A program made the position numbers and the translations under genes. The notes below the pieces were generated by a model. The model worked only from the letters and a program-made list of their open reading frames with translations, had not been told where the DNA came from and did not search any database. From positions 62,001-126,000 of the forward strand of contig CAIUWA010000017.1 of assembly GCA_903902745.1 (NCBI GenBank): a stretch of DNA of 64,000 nucleotides, given 5' to 3'. Shown here piece after piece: positions 8,990 to 17,681 of the stretch (the first letter of the stretch is position 1; each line of letters begins with the position of its first letter). The DNA is from an uncultured Opitutia bacterium (GTDB lineage Bacteria; Verrucomicrobiota; Verrucomicrobiia; Opitutales; Opitutaceae).

Positions 8990-9898
8990 ATGCGTTTCCG
9001 CCTCACCCATCGCACCCACTACCGCTACGCCGGCACGGCGTCGGAGTCGTTCATGGAGGCGCGGCTCACGCCGGTGCATGACGACCGCCAGCGGCTGCTT
9101 GCGCGCGAGCTTGTCACCACCCCGGCCTCCAACCTGCACACCTACACCGATTACTTCGGCAACATCGTCGAGACCTTCTCGATCGTGCAGCGCCACCGCG
9201 AGCTCATGCTGGAGTGCCGCTCCGAGGTGGAAACCACGCCGATGGAACCGCCCGCCTCCACGCTCGATATCAGCGTGTCCGAGGCGCGGCAGATGTGGCG
9301 CGGCGACAAGCTCGGCCTCTTCGAGTTCCTCATGCCCTCGCCCGCCGTCCAGCTGTCCGCGTCGGTCAACCACCTCGCCAACCAGTTCTTCCCGCCCGGC
9401 GTGACCTTGGGGCCCGGCCTCCTGAAGTTCATGGCGTGGATCAAGGATACCTTCAAATACGCGCCCGACACCACCCAGCTCGACACGCCGGTGGCCACCG
9501 TGCTGCGAACCCACACCGGCGTCTGCCAGGATTTTGCGCAGGTGATGCTCGCGGTGCTGCGCTCCGCCGAGATTCCTTCGCGCTATGTCACGGGCTACAT
9601 CGAGACCGAAACCCAGCGCAAGGCCTCCGAGGCCCACCGCGCACCCCGGCTCATCGGCGCGAGCGAGAGCCATGCGTGGGTCGAGGTCTGCCTGCCCGGT
9701 GGTTTCTGGTGGCCGCTGGATCCGACGAACAACTGCATCGCCGGCGAGCGCCACGTGAAGGTCGCCACCGGCCGCGATTACCACGACGCCACGCCCACCC
9801 GCGGGGTCTTCAAGGGTACGCATACCGAGAAGCTGTCTGTCGCCGTGCACATGCAACGGTTGGACGCAGCTGCGCTGCGGGTAGTTGGCAGTTCGTAA
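8990..9898 (+). CDS. Transglutaminase-like cysteine protease family protein
   Basis: A 302-residue cytoplasmic-looking protein with an N-terminal bacterial transglutaminase-like domain (MRFRLTHRTHYRY start, typical of the family) and a C-terminal transglutaminase core. The catalytic triad is visible: Cys179 in TGVCQDFAQ, His228 in ESHAWVEV and Asp244 in PLDPTNN. Such proteins are thought to be peptidases or amidases, often near alpha-E/circularly permuted ATP-grasp genes, but none is present here. The ATG at 8990 was chosen because the family's MxxRLxHxTxYRY start lies there; an upstream in-frame start would run through repeat sequence. The last residues (VVGSS) and the stop are read from an intergenic repeat arm. 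Confidence 0.88.
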   Translation: MRFRLTHRTHYRYAGTASESFMEARLTPVHDDRQRLLARELVTTPASNLHTYTDYFGNIVETFSIVQRHRELMLECRSEVETTPMEPPASTLDISVSEARQMWRGDKLGLFEFLMPSPAVQLSASVNHLANQFFPPGVTLGPGLLKFMAWIKDTFKYAPDTTQLDTPVATVLRTHTGVCQDFAQVMLAVLRSAEIPSRYVTGYIETETQRKASEAHRAPRLIGASESHAWVEVCLPGGFWWPLDPTNNCIAGERHVKVATGRDYHDATPTRGVFKGTHTEKLSVAVHMQRLDAAALRVVGSS

Positions 9899-9990
9899 TT
9901 GGTAGTTGGTGAGGACCGCCGACGGTATCGCGTCGCTGCACTGCGGCCCCTTTTGGATCACCCCAAATACCAACTACAAATTACCAAATA
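9881..9990. repeat. Tandem-armed hairpin, heptamer GTAGTTG family, overlapping a gene end
   Basis: The left arm (9881-9911) steps by seven bases through GTAGTTG, GCAGTTC, GTAATTG, GTAGTTG. The right arm (9964-9990) is complementary (CCAACTA, CCAAATA units). It lies between convergent genes, and its left arm encodes the last codons and TAA stop of the transglutaminase gene. A sister copy lies at 27847-27932. Confidence 0.8.
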
Positions 9991-10005
9991 CGGCTTGGCC
10001 CGTCC

Positions 10006-11646
10006 CTACTCCACCATCGGGTCCGTCGCAGGCAGCGTCTTTTGCGGGATGAAGGTGTGGCCGATGGTGTTCAACTGGCCGCTGATGCGGCGCAGCACGT
10101 TTACGAGGTCGAGAAAACGCGCGCTGGACTCGGCAGCCCGCGGATCACCGGGCACGAGCCGCTGGTAATGCTGCCGCTGCACCTCGATGCACCAGTTCTT
10201 CAGGTCGTCGCCGCTCTTGAGGAACTGCTCCGCGAGCGCGCGGTCGCGCGTCGCCAGTACCGAGATCGCGGCCTCCATGCGCCGCAGGACCTTCTCGTAG
10301 AGCGTCTGGAGGTCGGCCCGATCCGGGGCCGGCAGCGCGGTGGGATCGTGCGCATGTTTGATGACTGCTCCGCACATGCTCTTGTCGATGATGTCGCCGA
10401 TGGATTCGAGCTGGCTGGAGAAATTGAGCAGGCCGAACTGCAGCTGGCTGTCGCGCGGGTTCAACGCGTCGTCGGGAATACGGCTGAGGTAGAGCTTGAT
10501 GGCCGTGTTGAGCTCGTCGATGCGGTCGTCGTGCCGCTGCACCTCGGCCGCGAGGCCGGCATTGCGCTCGTTGAGCGCGCGCCACGCGCCCTCGAACATG
10601 CTCTTCACGCCGTCGGCGAGGCGGAGCGTCTCGCGAGTCGCGTTGGCCAGCGCAAAGACCGGGCTCGCCAGCGCCGCGGGGTCAAGGTGCGTGGCCACGG
10701 CACCGAGGCCCGTTGCTGCGGGCACCTCGCCGGGCTTGACCGCCCGCTGCATCAGGCGCCCGACCGGCCCGGCAAACATCACGCCGGCGACCAAGACCGC
10801 GAGGTTGAATGCCGTGTGGAAATCCGCGGTCTGCCGAGCCAGCGACCCCGGGCTGGCGGCCACCACGGCCTCCACCGTCGGAAACAACGCGAGCAACAGG
10901 CCGGCCATGGAGCATTTGAGGAACAGGTTGGCGGCGGCAAGACGGCGGCCCTCCCAGGTCGCGAAGCCGGCGACCAGCGAGGTCAGGCCGAGGCCGAGGT
11001 TCGCCCCGAGCACCACCGGCAGCAGGATGGGCAGCGCGATCGCGCCGCTCTCGCCCAGCGCCAGGGCGAGGCCGATCGCCGCCGTCGAGCTCTGCGTGCC
11101 GAGCGTGAGCAGCGCCGCGAACACCACCAGCCACAGCCGGTGGTGGACGAGCACTCCCAGCACGGTTTGAAAATCAGCATCCGCCGCCAGCACCCGCGCC
11201 GAGTCGCTGGCCAGCGACATCGCCAGGAAAATGAACCCGAGCCCCAACACGGACTGCCCCGCGCCACGCACGTTCTCCGACTTGAAATACTGGAAGCAGA
11301 CCAGGCCCACCACGAGAAAGACCGCGTAGTAGTCGAAAAACCGGAAGGCGATCAACTGCACGGTGACGGTGATGCCCACGTTGGCCCCGAGGAGAAAGGC
11401 CAGCATGGATCCGGCGGCGAGCTTGCCGGCGTTGAGGAGCTGCAGCGTGAGCAGGGTCTGCGCCGTCGAGGACGGGGCGATGGTGCCAAAAGCGCAACCG
11501 GCGACCGCCGCCGTCCACGGCCGCTGAGCCATGCGCTCCAGCCAGGCATGCAGGCCGTGTCCCAGCAGCCGCTCCAGTCCCTTGCGCAGAAACCGGATGC
11601 CGAAAAGAATGAGGGCGACGCCACCCGCGATATTCAGAAGAACCAT
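10006..11646 (-). CDS. Na/Pi cotransporter family protein with PhoU-like C-terminal domain
   Basis: A 546-residue membrane protein. Residues about 1-310 form the duplicated Na/Pi cotransporter fold with about eight to nine hydrophobic segments and the two signature repeats, GTIAPSSTAQTLL (about 54-66) and GTQSSTAAIG (about 185). From about residue 345 a soluble helical PhoU-like region follows (LADGVKSMFEGAW, IGDIIDKSM). The family moves phosphate with sodium, or in some members regulates phosphate signalling; the substrate is inferred. It is monocistronic here, convergent with the transglutaminase gene, and ends in IPQKTLPATDPMVE. Confidence 0.9.
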   Translation of the reverse strand: MVLLNIAGGVALILFGIRFLRKGLERLLGHGLHAWLERMAQRPWTAAVAGCAFGTIAPSSTAQTLLTLQLLNAGKLAAGSMLAFLLGANVGITVTVQLIAFRFFDYYAVFLVVGLVCFQYFKSENVRGAGQSVLGLGFIFLAMSLASDSARVLAADADFQTVLGVLVHHRLWLVVFAALLTLGTQSSTAAIGLALALGESGAIALPILLPVVLGANLGLGLTSLVAGFATWEGRRLAAANLFLKCSMAGLLLALFPTVEAVVAASPGSLARQTADFHTAFNLAVLVAGVMFAGPVGRLMQRAVKPGEVPAATGLGAVATHLDPAALASPVFALANATRETLRLADGVKSMFEGAWRALNERNAGLAAEVQRHDDRIDELNTAIKLYLSRIPDDALNPRDSQLQFGLLNFSSQLESIGDIIDKSMCGAVIKHAHDPTALPAPDRADLQTLYEKVLRRMEAAISVLATRDRALAEQFLKSGDDLKNWCIEVQRQHYQRLVPGDPRAAESSARFLDLVNVLRRISGQLNTIGHTFIPQKTLPATDPMVE

Positions 11647-11722
11647 GGCTAGATTCAGGCGCAGTTAGGCCCAACCTGTCCCACCCTGCAAATGAAAGCG
11701 GCGGCTCGCGCCCGACCCGGTT

Positions 11723-12295
11723 TCACTCCTGGCGATAGTCCAACGTGTAGTTTTCCACGGCCTCTTCACTGCCCTCGGCAAACAGCGAAATGAAAACCTT
11801 GAACGTGAGCGGAGGCTTCACCGACTTGGCCGAGGTGAGGCCACCCCCGCCCGGATTGAGCACGGTGCGTTCCGGGCCCGGCTGGTATTTCACCGGCCAA
11901 CGCAGGGCCGCGCGCGCCACATCCGGCGGGATTTTTTTCTTCTTCGCGTCATAGAACGACAGCAAGAAATTGTTGTTCACCACCTGCAGGCCGAGGAAGC
12001 CGCCCTTGTCCCGGGTGATCGTAATCCCCGGGATGACCGCGGGTGGCTCCTCCTTTTTCTTCGCGGGCGGGGGCGCCTTCTTGGCCGCCGTCGTCTTGGC
12101 CGCATCTTTCTTTGTCGCCGGGTCGTCGGACTTCGGCGCGGCCTTGGTCACATCGGTATCCGTCGGAGCCCCCGGGTTTGACGGTGCAGCCGGCGCGGGT
12201 TCCCGCGGCTTGGGCACCGGCGGCGCGGCCATCTCGGCGAAGGCGACCGCTGAGGCCAGCAGGCTCATCCCGGCAATCAAGACCCTGAATTTCAT
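11723..12295 (-). CDS. Secreted Pro/Ala/Lys-rich protein of unknown function
   Basis: A 190-residue protein I do not recognise. Residues 1-20 form a signal peptide (LIAGMSLLASAVAFA), which favours the ATG at 12295 over an upstream in-frame start. About residues 22-85 are a low-complexity linker rich in Pro, Ala and Lys (KKAPPPAKKKEEPP), perhaps crossing the cell wall. The C-terminal 105 residues look like one small beta domain (ITITRDKGGFLGLQVVNNN, then TFKVFISLFAEGSEE). It lies downstream of rarA on the same strand with a 183-base gap, so it probably has its own promoter. Confidence 0.6.
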   Translation of the reverse strand: MKFRVLIAGMSLLASAVAFAEMAAPPVPKPREPAPAAPSNPGAPTDTDVTKAAPKSDDPATKKDAAKTTAAKKAPPPAKKKEEPPAVIPGITITRDKGGFLGLQVVNNNFLLSFYDAKKKKIPPDVARAALRWPVKYQPGPERTVLNPGGGGLTSAKSVKPPLTFKVFISLFAEGSEEAVENYTLDYRQE

Positions 12296-12478
12296 GTTCC
12301 CAATATAATCCCCGGACACCCACTCGCAAGCCGCATCCCGGAAGGCCGTGGTTTTTACGCGAACTTTGCATCGGCCGCCTTGGATCATCGCCCGCCGGAA
12401 TCCCGCTTGAATCCCTCCGGCCTGAAACCGCCTTACATTCACATGTAACATAGGTTGCATGTGCATGCGTGGGCGGCG

Positions 12479-13843
12479 TCACCCCTTGCCGCGGAGGCCG
12501 GCCTTTAATTTCCGCCAGCGGGCAAGACGGTCGGCGATGGCGGATTCGGCGCCGGCGGCCTTCGGGGTATAGAGGGTGAGCGGCTGGGCGAGGTAATCCT
12601 GGCCGGAGACGTTCTCGGCAAAGTCGTGGGAGTAGGCGTAATCCTTTCCCTGCCCGATGCGCTTGTTCGCCTGGCCGCTCTTGCTGCGGAGGGCCGCGGG
12701 AATGGTCTGCACCGGCGACTCCTTGAGCGCGCGGTGTGCTTCCCCCAGGGCGATCGTCGCCGAATTGCTCTTCGGCGCGGTCGCGATGTAAAGCGTGGCG
12801 TGCGCGAGCGTGAGCTCGGCTTCGGGCAGGCCGATGAAATCGCAGGCGTGATGCGCCGCCACGGCCAGCGGGAGCGCCTGCGGGTCGGCGAGGCCGACGT
12901 CCTCGCTCGCGAGGATCACGAGGCGGCGCGCGATGAAGCGCGGGTCTTCGCCGCCGGCGAGCATCTTTGCCAGCCAGTACATCGCAGCGTCGGGATCGCC
13001 GCCGCGGCAGCTTTTGATGAACGCCGAGATCGTGTCGTAGTGCTCATCCTCGTCCGCATCGTAGCGAATGCGCCGCTCGCGGGCAAAAACCTCCAGTTCC
13101 GCGGGCGTGATGGCCGCGCGCTCGGGCAGGCCGAGCACGAGCACCTCGAGGGCGTTGAGGGCGCGGCGGAGGTCGCCGTCGCAGAGCGCGGCAAGGTCGG
13201 CGAGGATCTTGTCATCCGCCGTGACCCCGCGAGTGCCGAGCCCGCGTTCCACATCCGCCAGTGCCGCGCGCAGCACACCGGTGATGGCGGCGGGCGGGAG
13301 CGGCTCGAGCCGGAACAGGTGACTGCGCGAGAGGAGCGGCGGGTTGACGTAGAAACCGGGGTTGTGCGTGGTCGCGCCAATCAGGCGCACGGTACCTTCC
13401 TCGACGTCGGGCAGCAGCAGATCCTGCTGCGACTTGTTGAAGCGGTGGAGCTCGTCGATGAAGAGAATGGTCCCGGCCTCGGGCACGCGGCGCGCGGCGG
13501 CGAGGATTTCACGCAGCTCGGCGACATTGGACATGACGGCGTTGACGCGCACGAAGCGGCTCTTGGTCTCATGAGCAATGGCCTCGGCGATGCTCGTCTT
13601 GCCGCTGCCCGGCGGCCCGTAGAAGAGCAGCGAGCCGAAGCGATTCTGCGCCACCAGCCGGGGTAGCAGGCTGCCCGCGCGCAGGATGTGCTCCTGGCCG
13701 ACGACCTCGCTGAGCCGTCGCGGCCGCATGCGTGCCGCCAGCGGCTGGCCTGCGGTTGGGCGCTTGGCCCCAAGCGCAGAGCCCCGGGATGAAGGCGCGG
13801 GCTCCTCCTCGGCAAAGAGCGATGGTTGGTCATCAGCAGGCAT
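12479..13843 (-). CDS. rarA: Replication-associated recombination protein A (RarA/MgsA AAA+ ATPase)
   Basis: A 454-residue AAA+ clamp-loader-like ATPase acting at stalled replication forks. It has the family N-terminus (MRPRRLSEVVGQEHIL, about 39-54), Walker A GPPGSGKTS at 76-84, Walker B with DELHRFNKSQQD near 130, and the ATTHNPGFYVNPPLLSRS sensor stretch. The C-terminal tetramerisation region follows, with YKF-type conservation replaced by DYAYSHDFAENVSGQDYL. A GTG 21 bases upstream (13864) is an alternative start. The N-terminal DDQPSLF motif resembles clamp-binding peptides (QxxLF), by inference. The length matches the family. Confidence 0.94.
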   Translation of the reverse strand: MPADDQPSLFAEEEPAPSSRGSALGAKRPTAGQPLAARMRPRRLSEVVGQEHILRAGSLLPRLVAQNRFGSLLFYGPPGSGKTSIAEAIAHETKSRFVRVNAVMSNVAELREILAAARRVPEAGTILFIDELHRFNKSQQDLLLPDVEEGTVRLIGATTHNPGFYVNPPLLSRSHLFRLEPLPPAAITGVLRAALADVERGLGTRGVTADDKILADLAALCDGDLRRALNALEVLVLGLPERAAITPAELEVFARERRIRYDADEDEHYDTISAFIKSCRGGDPDAAMYWLAKMLAGGEDPRFIARRLVILASEDVGLADPQALPLAVAAHHACDFIGLPEAELTLAHATLYIATAPKSNSATIALGEAHRALKESPVQTIPAALRSKSGQANKRIGQGKDYAYSHDFAENVSGQDYLAQPLTLYTPKAAGAESAIADRLARWRKLKAGLRGKG

Positions 13844-13927
13844 GCGGGAGCCACCAATGAACACGAATGCTCCCGAATGAAAAGGCCTGATGCCGGAATG
13901 TGTGGCCCGCGCACCAGCCGGGACCCG

Positions 13928-15502
13928 TCAAGGCAAGGCCGCGACGAGACGAGAGCGGAAGGCCGAGCGCTCGTCCTCGAACTTCCAATAGGATTCGACC
14001 AGTTTTCTGTAGCTGGGGACCATCCCGCCCAGCAGGACGCTCCCCATGCGGTTTTTGACCCTCCGGTTTTCCTCCCTGATGAATGACTCCATGCGAGGAT
14101 CAATTTTGTCCGTTTCACGATGCGCCGCCAAGGCCTCCAGTTCAGCCGTCAGTTCGCCGTAGCGATTGAGGGTATGGCGCGGGTTGTAGAGCACCGGACC
14201 GAGGAAGTTCAGCGGCCGGCGCCACATCGAGTCCTTGTCGGCAAAAGTGCCCGCGGCAATGAAATCGCCGAGTCGCAGGTCGGCGGGAATGCCATTCAAC
14301 ATGGCATATTCCATTGAGAATATCTTTCGCGCCCCCGCTTCACCGCTGTCGCCCGCGAGCGCCGCGGCAAACCGGGACTTGGCGGCGGGCGAGACCTCCG
14401 CGTGCTTGACCACAAAGTCAGCAGTCGAAACCGCCATGCGCTGGACGACCCGCGCTATCATCAGCCGCACGAGATACCGGGCGGAAGGCTGCAGCTTGCG
14501 GCTGACTTCCACGAGAGGAAGCAGCGTGGCAAACGCCTCATCACCGTGACCGTCTAGCGCCTGCAGGCTGGCGATCGCGCACGCATGCTGCGAAACCGAC
14601 CGGATGGGTTGGAAGGTGATGATCTCGGCATCGAGGCGCGCCGGCGTGAGGTCGCCGATGCGATCGAAGGCATTAAGTTCATTCCACCAGGCCCAGACCG
14701 GGGCGAGTTCGCGCCAGTCGGCCTCCAGGTCAGCGCGATTCCGGGTGAGCCAGTCACTCCACTCCTTGGCGTCGGGACTGAAAACTCCCGGCCCGCCATA
14801 AATGCGATCCGGCGCCTTGAATCGGAAATCCCGGCCGAGGGGATGCTGTTTTCCGTAGCGCATCAACACGGCGTAGCTTTGATCGGCGCCGGGAAACGAG
14901 GGGGAGTTTTCCTCCATCGTGAGCGGGTGATTGATGCGGGTATCATCGATCGCCAGATAAACGCCCACTGCCGCAAGGGCGAGGTAGCCGCGGGCAATCC
15001 AGCGCCAAGTGTGCAGGCGTCCCCATTGAATCACGAGGAGAACCGCGAGCGGAGGGAGCACGGCCAAGGCAACCAGGACAGCGCCGGATTCTCCCCAGTG
15101 CAGGGTGTAATTTCCCCCCAGCAGGGCGAAGAGCGACCGGAACCCATCGAGCACCCGTGGCACGCACGCGGCCAGAACCAACGCGCCCACCCCAAGGGTC
15201 AGGGTCGCCAGACCGAACAAAATCCGGCTGCGCCACGAGCGCGGCGGCGACCGCCGCAGGATGGCAACGACGAAAAGCACAAACAGCACGAACAAGGCGA
15301 GCTCGACCACTAGGACCGGGTCAAATTCGGGCCTAGTACTCCAGCCAAACAATCCCGCAAACGCGTCCCGCGCGGCCGGCACCAAGGCCAGCAGCACCAG
15401 ATCGATCACCAAGCTCAGGCCCAGGGTGAGTCCGACCAAGGCCAGGCTGCGGAGCACGGCCATTCCGAGATGCGGACGCGGGGCGGCTTCAGCGGGATTC
15501 AT
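13928..15502 (-). CDS. Multi-pass membrane protein of unknown function
   Basis: A 524-residue protein. The first about 200 residues hold roughly five hydrophobic segments (for example LALVGLTLGLSLVIDLVLLA, and ALFVLFVLFVVAIL), and the remaining 320 residues are soluble and largely helical, with no motif I recognise. The ATG at 15502 follows from the point where coding-like composition begins (MNPAEAAPRPHLGMAV); the longer frame upstream runs antisense through comEC. It is divergent from the comEC-like gene with 99 bases between starts, which should hold both promoters. Confidence 0.55.
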   Translation of the reverse strand: MNPAEAAPRPHLGMAVLRSLALVGLTLGLSLVIDLVLLALVPAARDAFAGLFGWSTRPEFDPVLVVELALFVLFVLFVVAILRRSPPRSWRSRILFGLATLTLGVGALVLAACVPRVLDGFRSLFALLGGNYTLHWGESGAVLVALAVLPPLAVLLVIQWGRLHTWRWIARGYLALAAVGVYLAIDDTRINHPLTMEENSPSFPGADQSYAVLMRYGKQHPLGRDFRFKAPDRIYGGPGVFSPDAKEWSDWLTRNRADLEADWRELAPVWAWWNELNAFDRIGDLTPARLDAEIITFQPIRSVSQHACAIASLQALDGHGDEAFATLLPLVEVSRKLQPSARYLVRLMIARVVQRMAVSTADFVVKHAEVSPAAKSRFAAALAGDSGEAGARKIFSMEYAMLNGIPADLRLGDFIAAGTFADKDSMWRRPLNFLGPVLYNPRHTLNRYGELTAELEALAAHRETDKIDPRMESFIREENRRVKNRMGSVLLGGMVPSYRKLVESYWKFEDERSAFRSRLVAALP

Positions 15503-15601
15503 GGCAAGTGGAGCAGGGGCGGCGGCACTTTCGAAACGAACGGAGCGGAGCTTGGAGGCATTTTCTTGAAAAATCACGGCGCGAATCAGCGTTACAGGAG
15601 C

Positions 15602-17239
15602 ATGACCAGCCGCACCCTCGGGCACCGCGCTCCCCTGCTCTGGCTGGTGCTGCCACTCATGGCCGGCTTGGTCCTGGGCAAGGCGATGGAATCCACCGCG
15701 GTGGCGTGGCCGCTGGCCGGCGCCCTGGCCGCGGCGGGACTGGCCGTGGCCGCCTCGGGGCGCGCGTCCCGGCTGTGGGCGATCGCGCTGGTGGGCGCGA
15801 TGCTGCTCGGTGGCTGGGCCAGCTATACGCTCCACCGGCAGCGACTGCCCGACTGGGACCGCCTGCCGCCACGCGAGGTGCGGCTGACCTTGCGCCTTGA
15901 CCGGGTGTTTCCGCCGACCGACAGCCGGAAGGTCTCCGGGCTGGCCACCGTGACGAGGGCCGAGGGATCCTTCCGGGAACTGACGGGACAGCGGCTTTAT
16001 TTTTCCCTGATGCTGCGCCGGGGGGAGAGCCCGCCGGTGCGTTCGACCGTGGTGACCACAACGGGGGTGCTCGCGGCCGTGCCACGCGATGCGGCCGCAG
16101 ACAGTTTCGACAGCTTTCTCGACCACGCCGGCATGAATTTCCGCCTCACGCGCGGGCGCGTACTGGGGGTGGAACGTCCGCCGACACGCTACCGCGGGTT
16201 TTGCGAGCGCGCCGCCGCCAGGCTCTATGCCCTCCTCAGCCTGGGCATTGCGAGCAAGCGGCCCGATCTAACGGCGGTCTATCGCGCGATGATGCTGGGG
16301 CAGAAGCACGAGCTTAGCGACGAGCAGAACGAGCTCTTCATGCACAGCGGCACCATGCATCTCTTTGCCATCAACGGGCTGCACATCGGGGTCGTGGCGA
16401 TCGCGCTGCATGCCCTGCTCGCGGCACTCCGCTGTCCCAGGTTCGCAGCGGCGATGATAACCCTCGGCGTGCTATGGCTCGACGTAGACACCACCGGTGC
16501 GAGTCCGTCGGCCGTGCGCGCGTTCCTGCTCGTGGCCGGCTATCAAACGGCGCTGGTCCTGCGGCGGCCGGCCAATGGCCTCGCCTCGCTCGCGACGGCG
16601 GCGCTGTTGACATTGCTGACGGAGCCGATGGCGCTCTACAGCGCGAGCTTCCAGATGTCCTACGGCGTGGTGGTGGTAATCCTGGCTTTCGGCCTGCCGC
16701 TCGGCGGGGAGCTGGAAGCGCGCTGGAAGCCCTTTCAGAACCTGCCGCCGGCCACTTGGTCATGGTGGCAGCGTCAGCTTGCCAGAGCGAGCCGGTGGCT
16801 GGCCGGCGCGCTCGGCCTCGGCGTGGCGGCCACCCTCGTGAGCGCGGTAACCGGCGCCACATTCTTCCAAGTGTTCGCACCGGGTGGTTTGGTCGCCAAT
16901 CTCGTGCTGGTGCCGCTGGCCATGTTGGTGATCATCGCGGGGTTCGCCTCCGTCACCGTCGGACTCGCGGGCGCGGCCACGCTCAGCATATTGTTCAACC
17001 ATGCGGCGGCCGTGTTGTTGTGGCTCATCGACGGCCTCATCCGGCTGGGGTTGCACGTGCCGGGTGTCTGGTGGCCGGTGCAATGGCGCGCGGACTGGGC
17101 CGCACCGGTGTCGTTCGCGGCACTGCTGGCCGTGGTCCTGGCAGGCTATGCGACCGGCTGGCGGCGCGACCGCGGCGGGTTCTGGCCGCCACTTGTCGTC
17201 ACGGCGCTGGCGCTGATCTTTGGGGTGAGGTTTGGCTGA
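15602..17239 (+). CDS. ComEC/Rec2-family membrane channel lacking the metallo-beta-lactamase domain
   Basis: A 545-residue membrane protein. An N-terminal DUF4131-like region (four hydrophobic segments, then a soluble beta domain with LTGQRLYFSLMLRRGE) precedes the Competence domain with its signature HSGTMHLFAINGLHIG near residues 248-263 and many transmembrane helices. ComEC forms the inner-membrane pore for DNA uptake. The C-terminal nuclease-like MBL domain of full-length ComEC (about 750-800 residues) is absent. The chain ends in hydrophobic sequence right before a repeat element, so this is a short family form rather than an obvious truncation. The start codon is uncertain because the GGAG before 15602 is very close. 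Confidence 0.85.
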   Translation: MTSRTLGHRAPLLWLVLPLMAGLVLGKAMESTAVAWPLAGALAAAGLAVAASGRASRLWAIALVGAMLLGGWASYTLHRQRLPDWDRLPPREVRLTLRLDRVFPPTDSRKVSGLATVTRAEGSFRELTGQRLYFSLMLRRGESPPVRSTVVTTTGVLAAVPRDAAADSFDSFLDHAGMNFRLTRGRVLGVERPPTRYRGFCERAAARLYALLSLGIASKRPDLTAVYRAMMLGQKHELSDEQNELFMHSGTMHLFAINGLHIGVVAIALHALLAALRCPRFAAAMITLGVLWLDVDTTGASPSAVRAFLLVAGYQTALVLRRPANGLASLATAALLTLLTEPMALYSASFQMSYGVVVVILAFGLPLGGELEARWKPFQNLPPATWSWWQRQLARASRWLAGALGLGVAATLVSAVTGATFFQVFAPGGLVANLVLVPLAMLVIIAGFASVTVGLAGAATLSILFNHAAAVLLWLIDGLIRLGLHVPGVWWPVQWRADWAAPVSFAALLAVVLAGYATGWRRDRGGFWPPLVVTALALIFGVRFG

Positions 17240-17240
17240 G

Positions 17241-17336
17241 GGTGGAACGCGTTGTCCCAAACGCGTTTTCCGGCTCTATCCATCGACCAAGGGTGGGCGA
17301 TCGTCTTCAGCGCGTTGGGGACAACGCGCTCCACCT
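17241..17336. repeat. Dispersed element of about 95 bases, copy 1
   Basis: The ends pair (GGTGGAACGCGTTGTCCC with GGGGACAACGCGCTCCACC), with a middle containing CGACCAAGGGTGGGCG. A diverged second copy lies at 45688-45781 with the same order of blocks. It directly follows the comEC-like stop codon. Confidence 0.7.
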
Positions 17337-17360
17337 CGATCACCCATCCCGCAATCAAGG

Positions 17361-17392
17361 CTTGGTCGGCTCGGTTTCCTCCGTAACCTCCC
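17361..17392. repeat. Single-arm nonamer repeat, GAGGNAACC type
   Basis: CTCGGTTTCCTCCGTAACC repeats a nine-base unit seen again at 53050-53123. Only one arm is present, just before the start codon of the small coiled-coil gene. Confidence 0.4.
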
Positions 17393-17396
17393 ATTC

Positions 17397-17681
17397 ATGA
17401 AAAGCGCCTACGAACTCGCGATGGAACGGCTGGCCAAGTCCGACCCCAATTCGGCCAAGCCCCTCACCGCCGCCCAGAAGGACCGCCTCGCGGAGATCGA
17501 CCGCGTCTATCAGGGCAAGCTCGCCGAGCGGGAGATCTTCCTGAAAAAACAGCTGGAGGACGCCTTCACCGCCCAGAAGGCCGACGAAATCGGCAAGATC
17601 AAGCAGAAGATCGCGAGCGAACGGGCCCGGATTGAGGAAGATCGCGAAGCCGAGAAGGAGCGCGTCAGGCGCGGTCGCTAG
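17397..17681 (+). CDS. Small charged coiled-coil protein, unknown function
   Basis: A 94-residue protein rich in Glu, Lys, Arg and Ala. Nearly the whole chain reads as heptad-like helix (LAERE IFLKKQLEDAF, then KQKIASERARIEEDREAEKE). It begins MKSAYELAMERLAKSD, and I recall similar short conserved proteins in Verrucomicrobiota, without a known function. No signal peptide or membrane segment is present. Its 3' end overlaps the convergent hydrolase gene by 17 bases. Confidence 0.7.
   Translation: MKSAYELAMERLAKSDPNSAKPLTAAQKDRLAEIDRVYQGKLAEREIFLKKQLEDAFTAQKADEIGKIKQKIASERARIEEDREAEKERVRRGR

Noticed and set aside
10042-11652. Plus-strand open frame of 536 codons
   Set aside because: Antisense to the Na/Pi-type transporter, Arg/Gln/His-rich and without motifs.
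12433-12448. Operator-like inverted repeat TTACAT-N4-ATGTAA between rarA and the secreted protein gene
   Set aside because: Six-base arms are expected by chance at this scale, and no regulator gene is nearby; too weak to list.
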